Assembly (NCBI GenBank): GCA_019104905.1 | Contig: JAHRXB010000012.1 | Coordinates: 1 to 7,573 of the forward strand | DNA: 7,573 bases | Reading direction: 5' to 3' | Source: Bdellovibrio sp. | GTDB taxonomy: Bacteria; Bdellovibrionota; Bdellovibrionia; Bdellovibrionales; Bdellovibrionaceae | Shown: piece by piece, positions 5,377 through 7,573 of the stretch | Layout: the number at the start of each line of letters is the position of its first letter | Numbering within the stretch: the first letter of the stretch is position 1 | Notes under the pieces: model-generated | Told to the model about the DNA's origin: nothing | The model's database searches: none | Seen by the model: only the letters and a program-made list of their open reading frames with translations | Program-made: the position numbers and the translations under genes

Positions 5377-5862
5377 ATGAAATTCATGACTCTCACAACT
5401 TCAATTGTAGCCGCTTTCACGTTTGCAAACACGGCTATGGCGGCAACATCGGCCGATCTTATTCTTCAAGGAACGGTCAGCGTCGTTTCAGAAATTAGCG
5501 TGGCAGCCAATGCCGGCAGCACAAGTCTAAATATTAGAGGTGGCGAATCCAATAAGCTGGTCGCTTCGGTTGATGAAACATCCAACAATCTTTTGGGATA
5601 TAAGATTATTATTTCATCTCCTACAGGAGGCGAATTACGACATACGGCAGATGCATCGAAAGCAACCTCTTATAAAGTTCGCTATAACGGTGCCAGCGCA
5701 GTCACTCCAAGCACAAGTGGTGTTGAAGTTAAGAACTCTGGTTCTTTAGCCGGTCTGCAAACAGCCAGCTCGACACTTGCCGTGGACGTAACCGCATATG
5801 ATCTGGCTCCAGCGGGAACCTATGAGGACACACTGACGATTTCCATCCAATCAAACAACTAA
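5377..5862 (+). CDS. Archaic chaperone-usher pilin subunit (spore coat U/Csu-like)
   Basis: The 161-residue precursor has a Sec signal peptide ending in Ala-Met-Ala (cleavage after residue 22). The mature chain of about 139 residues is beta-rich and small-residue rich, and lines up with the second domain of the neighbouring tip protein: GYKIIISSPTGGELRH (74-89) against GYILKASSANEGRLKH, YKVRYNG (99-105) against YQIRFNG, and a terminal GTYEDTLTISI (147-157) against GSYQDVITLTV. This is the pattern of spore-coat-U-domain pilins of archaic chaperone-usher pili, in which an exposed N-terminal strand (ADLILQGTVSV) completes the fold of the next subunit. No cysteine is present, so there is no disulfide, unlike many pilins. 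The start at 5377 has AAAGG six bases upstream. The gene stands alone on the plus strand and converges on the tip/usher operon, so it can be expressed separately, for example at a higher level as a major subunit. Confidence 0.82.
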   Translation: MKFMTLTTSIVAAFTFANTAMAATSADLILQGTVSVVSEISVAANAGSTSLNIRGGESNKLVASVDETSNNLLGYKIIISSPTGGELRHTADASKATSYKVRYNGASAVTPSTSGVEVKNSGSLAGLQTASSTLAVDVTAYDLAPAGTYEDTLTISIQSNN

Positions 5863-5879
5863 TTTTAAAGACAGGACAA

Positions 5880-5906
5880 GGAAGCTAATCACTTTGATTG
5901 GCTTCC
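5880..5906. terminator. Hairpin between convergent pilin and tip genes
   Basis: GGAAGCTAATC (5880-5890) pairs with GATTGGCTTCC (5896-5906) over 11 positions, including one G-T wobble, around the loop ACTTT. It fills most of the 43-base gap between the pilin stop and the tip gene stop, where a shared terminator is expected. The T-run is poor on both sides (CTATTCGG after it on plus, TTGTCCTG on minus), so it may terminate inefficiently or mainly protect the 3' ends of both mRNAs. Confidence 0.6.
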
Positions 5907-6838
5907 TATTCGGCTGATTCGACGGTCAGGGTAATGACATCCTGATAAGACCCTGATCGTTTGCCTGACACGCTCCCTACTTTTACTGAGATCGGAATGG
6001 ACAGACCACTGGCCGGGGATCTTCCAAGCTCTCGGAAAATTTGCCGTGGCGACGATGCCGTTCCAGATAAATTAAAAAGACTTCCATTAAATCTTATTTG
6101 ATACGAAATATATTCCGGCATCGTTTGATGTTTCAGTCGTCCCTCGTTCGCTGATGAGGCTTTCAATATGTAACCCGCGTTGTACTTTAAGACGGCATCA
6201 CAAGAGCGAATGCTTCCCTCTGTCAACTCGCCAAAGTTCAAAACTTCTGTGGTGTCATTGAGATTGAAGCTCCCCCCACTTGGCACCAACGAAATATCCG
6301 CCTTTTTGGGTGCTTGGAAGGTAATACCCACGGATCTTGATTCCACCAGTGAATAAACACCCCAGGGGGAACCCTTATAGAGATGTACGACAAAAGTGTC
6401 TTGATACAGCCCTGCGCTCAACCACGGATTTGCCATATTCAAGAGGACCCAATAGCTCACACCGACTTGGCGATCGTTGCTTCCCGCGCTGAGAGTTCCA
6501 GACAAAACATCATTCATGCTGGATACGTCTTGAATATTTTTTAAGACCTCTGTTCCGGAAGAATTTTTTGAAATTTGTAGGGGCCAAACATCTGAACCGC
6601 GTCGCAACGTTCTGTTGTTATAAGAGTTTCCCTGTCCATAATCAAAAGTCATAAAGAAATCGCAGCCCCCAGGGTTGGTGTTCGCCTTAACCACAAATTG
6701 AGGATTGGCCGTGATTTGACTCGAGGTTAAGTTGATCACCGACTGATTTACCTGAAGCTGCATATTGACACAGGAGGCCCCTTGAGCCCGCGCAAAAATG
6801 GGAATAAGTGGAAGTAGTATGTATATCAGAAATCTCAT
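5906..6838 (-). CDS. Two-domain tip adhesin-like protein of archaic pilus (CsuE-like)
   Basis: The 310-residue protein begins with a signal peptide ending in Ala-Arg-Ala (cleavage after residue 18). It holds two spore-coat-U-like domains. Domain one (about 20-172) has Cys23 and Cys59 placed for a disulfide and ends with GLYQDTFVVHLY (143-154). Domain two (about 178-310) has one Cys213, the GYILKASSANEGRLKH and YQIRFNG stretches shared with the pilin, and ends with GSYQDVITLTVE (296-307). In Acinetobacter Csu pili the tip protein CsuE has this two-domain plan, with the N-terminal domain binding surfaces through hydrophobic loops and the C-terminal one docking in the fibre. Here the gene directly follows the usher gene, as csuE follows csuD. 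Start and usher stop overlap as ATGA, with AGGAGG seven bases upstream inside the usher reading frame, so translation is coupled and efficient. A minor subunit rather than a true adhesin remains possible. Confidence 0.82.
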   Translation of the reverse strand: MRFLIYILLPLIPIFARAQGASCVNMQLQVNQSVINLTSSQITANPQFVVKANTNPGGCDFFMTFDYGQGNSYNNRTLRRGSDVWPLQISKNSSGTEVLKNIQDVSSMNDVLSGTLSAGSNDRQVGVSYWVLLNMANPWLSAGLYQDTFVVHLYKGSPWGVYSLVESRSVGITFQAPKKADISLVPSGGSFNLNDTTEVLNFGELTEGSIRSCDAVLKYNAGYILKASSANEGRLKHQTMPEYISYQIRFNGSLFNLSGTASSPRQIFRELGRSPASGLSIPISVKVGSVSGKRSGSYQDVITLTVESAE

Positions 6839-7573
6839 TCTCCCGCCTCCTCCTGTTGAATCAGATCACCCAGGCTCAGCATATTGCCATCAACATTTCT
6901 CACTTCGAAAGATATTGGCACAGAACCAGGGTGATCTGTGATGACCTTGTAAATCCCTGGCTCTAGGCCCTCGATTAAGAAGCCCCCACTCTTGTTCGTA
7001 AAAAAGTTATTATCAACCAACTGTCCTTGGGAGTTGATCACGTCGCCCGCCACAAAAGACAAAGGCTGAAGAGATCGATTTACGAGTCGCCCCTTCACCA
7101 TCACCTTCTTTTTTAGACCAAGATCAATGGCGATCCCACTACGATAAGTAGGCTGAACGCCATAGAACTCTTTTTCCAACAGATAACCCACCGGCAAAGA
7201 AGTTGAGTCGACATTAACAAAGTATCTATAGTAGGCAGACTGATCACGCAGGACGGTAGCGGTTCTGGGACCTAGCTGAGCTTCTCCATTTTCTCCATTC
7301 GGATTGATAATCAACTCCTGCCCTGACGGAAATTCTTTGGTGTGAATCAAAACAAAACTATCATTAATAGGTTGTGTAAAGGCGCCCTGCAATCCCACCC
7401 AGGCAAATCCGGTGTTCAAACCCACCCCCGTCGTGTGAGTTTGAAGGCCATTCCGAATCGATGTAAAATGATCTAACCTTAAACTGAGCGGTTGAGCTAA
7501 ATATTCCCCCGAAAGACTTCCTGACGAGTCCCCGTTGGATTCCTGTAAAGAAACGTTCCAGCGACTGTCATTA
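6835..7573 (-). CDS. Outer-membrane fimbrial usher, C-terminal part (CsuD/FimD type)
   Basis: The minus-strand frame is open from the right edge to the TGA at 6835-6837, giving 245 residues of a protein that begins outside the window. The first GTG-like start at 7425 is internal: 49 in-frame codons precede it and the text reads smoothly (SLSGEYLAQPLSLRLDHFT). Alternating beta strands such as VGLNTGFAWVG match the end of the usher barrel. Then come FVLIHTKEFPSGQELIINPNG, RTATVLRDQSAYYRYFVNVD and KKKVMVKGRLVNRSLQPLSF..GDV..SQGQLV, followed by FLIEGLEPGIYKVI, resembling the C-terminal periplasmic domains of ushers that hold chaperone-subunit complexes. Full ushers have about 750-850 residues, so roughly a third is visible. 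The usher threads the pilus subunits through the outer membrane. It is followed by the tip gene with a four-base overlap; the chaperone and barrel-encoding part must lie to the right. Confidence 0.85.
   Translation of the reverse strand, partial: NDSRWNVSLQESNGDSSGSLSGEYLAQPLSLRLDHFTSIRNGLQTHTTGVGLNTGFAWVGLQGAFTQPINDSFVLIHTKEFPSGQELIINPNGENGEAQLGPRTATVLRDQSAYYRYFVNVDSTSLPVGYLLEKEFYGVQPTYRSGIAIDLGLKKKVMVKGRLVNRSLQPLSFVAGDVINSQGQLVDNNFFTNKSGGFLIEGLEPGIYKVITDHPGSVPISFEVRNVDGNMLSLGDLIQQEEAGE

Noticed and set aside
5305..5862. A longer pilin form starting at the ATG at 5305
   Set aside because: The extra 24 residues (MRRGTDHEVKDRSKNPHPLC...) would bury the signal peptide, and the good ribosome binding site is in front of 5377.
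6835..7425. The usher read as a complete 196-residue gene starting at GTG 7425
   Set aside because: The frame is open to the right edge with usher-like beta-strand sequence before the GTG, so this is the tail of a longer gene.
1..7573. CRISPR arrays, insertion sequences, tRNA genes or att-site repeats
   Set aside because: No regularly spaced direct repeats, transposase-like frames, tRNA-like cloverleaf arms or flanking duplications were found when reading the window.

Overview
The window looks like a chromosomal segment from a Gram-negative predatory-type bacterium, most likely Bdellovibrio or a close relative (Bdellovibrionota). This rests on the mix of many lipoproteins with clear lipoboxes, a PhaR-type DNA-binding protein, an LpoB-like/COG3014-like lipoprotein pair and an archaic (spore-coat-U/Csu-type) chaperone-usher pilus. 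No marker gene such as an rRNA is present, so the assignment is an inference. There are no tRNA or rRNA genes, CRISPR arrays, insertion sequences or att sites that I can see.

Layout, left to right. 1-671 (minus, cut by the left edge): a TPR lipoprotein. 767-1246 (minus): a membrane-anchored protein whose C-terminal half resembles GspG-type pseudopilins but which lacks a normal prepilin peptidase site. 1247-1508: a divergent control region with a 17-bp perfect palindrome over a TTGACA box. 1509-2054 (plus): a PhaR-type regulator, probably starting at TTG and ending in a strong bidirectional terminator. 2146-3990 (minus): a two-gene lipoprotein operon, an LpoB-like protein first, then a COG3014-like TPR lipoprotein 3 bases downstream. 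4120-4536 (plus): a stand-alone RadC-type JAMM-domain protein. 4530-5123 (minus): an inner-membrane-anchored protein of unknown function, overlapping the JAMM gene tail to tail by 7 bases and preceded by a possible sigma-28 (FliA)-like promoter almost touching its start codon.

Right end: an archaic chaperone-usher pilus locus in an unusual layout. The pilin-like subunit (5377-5862, plus) converges on a minus-strand operon of which the window holds the tip-like two-domain protein (5906-6838) and the C-terminal 245 residues of the outer-membrane usher (6835-7573, running off the right edge). Usher and tip genes overlap by four bases (ATGA) and are probably translationally coupled. The pilin and both domains of the tip protein share a G-x-Y-x-D-x-hydrophobic terminal-strand signature, which ties the three genes together. 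The periplasmic chaperone must lie outside the window.

How the genes work together: usher, tip and pilin should build one surface fibre. The LpoB-like and COG3014-like lipoproteins probably act together in the envelope, possibly on peptidoglycan synthesis. The TPR lipoprotein and the pseudopilin-like protein may be co-transcribed and could belong to a type II secretion or type IV pilus-related machine, but that is weakly supported.
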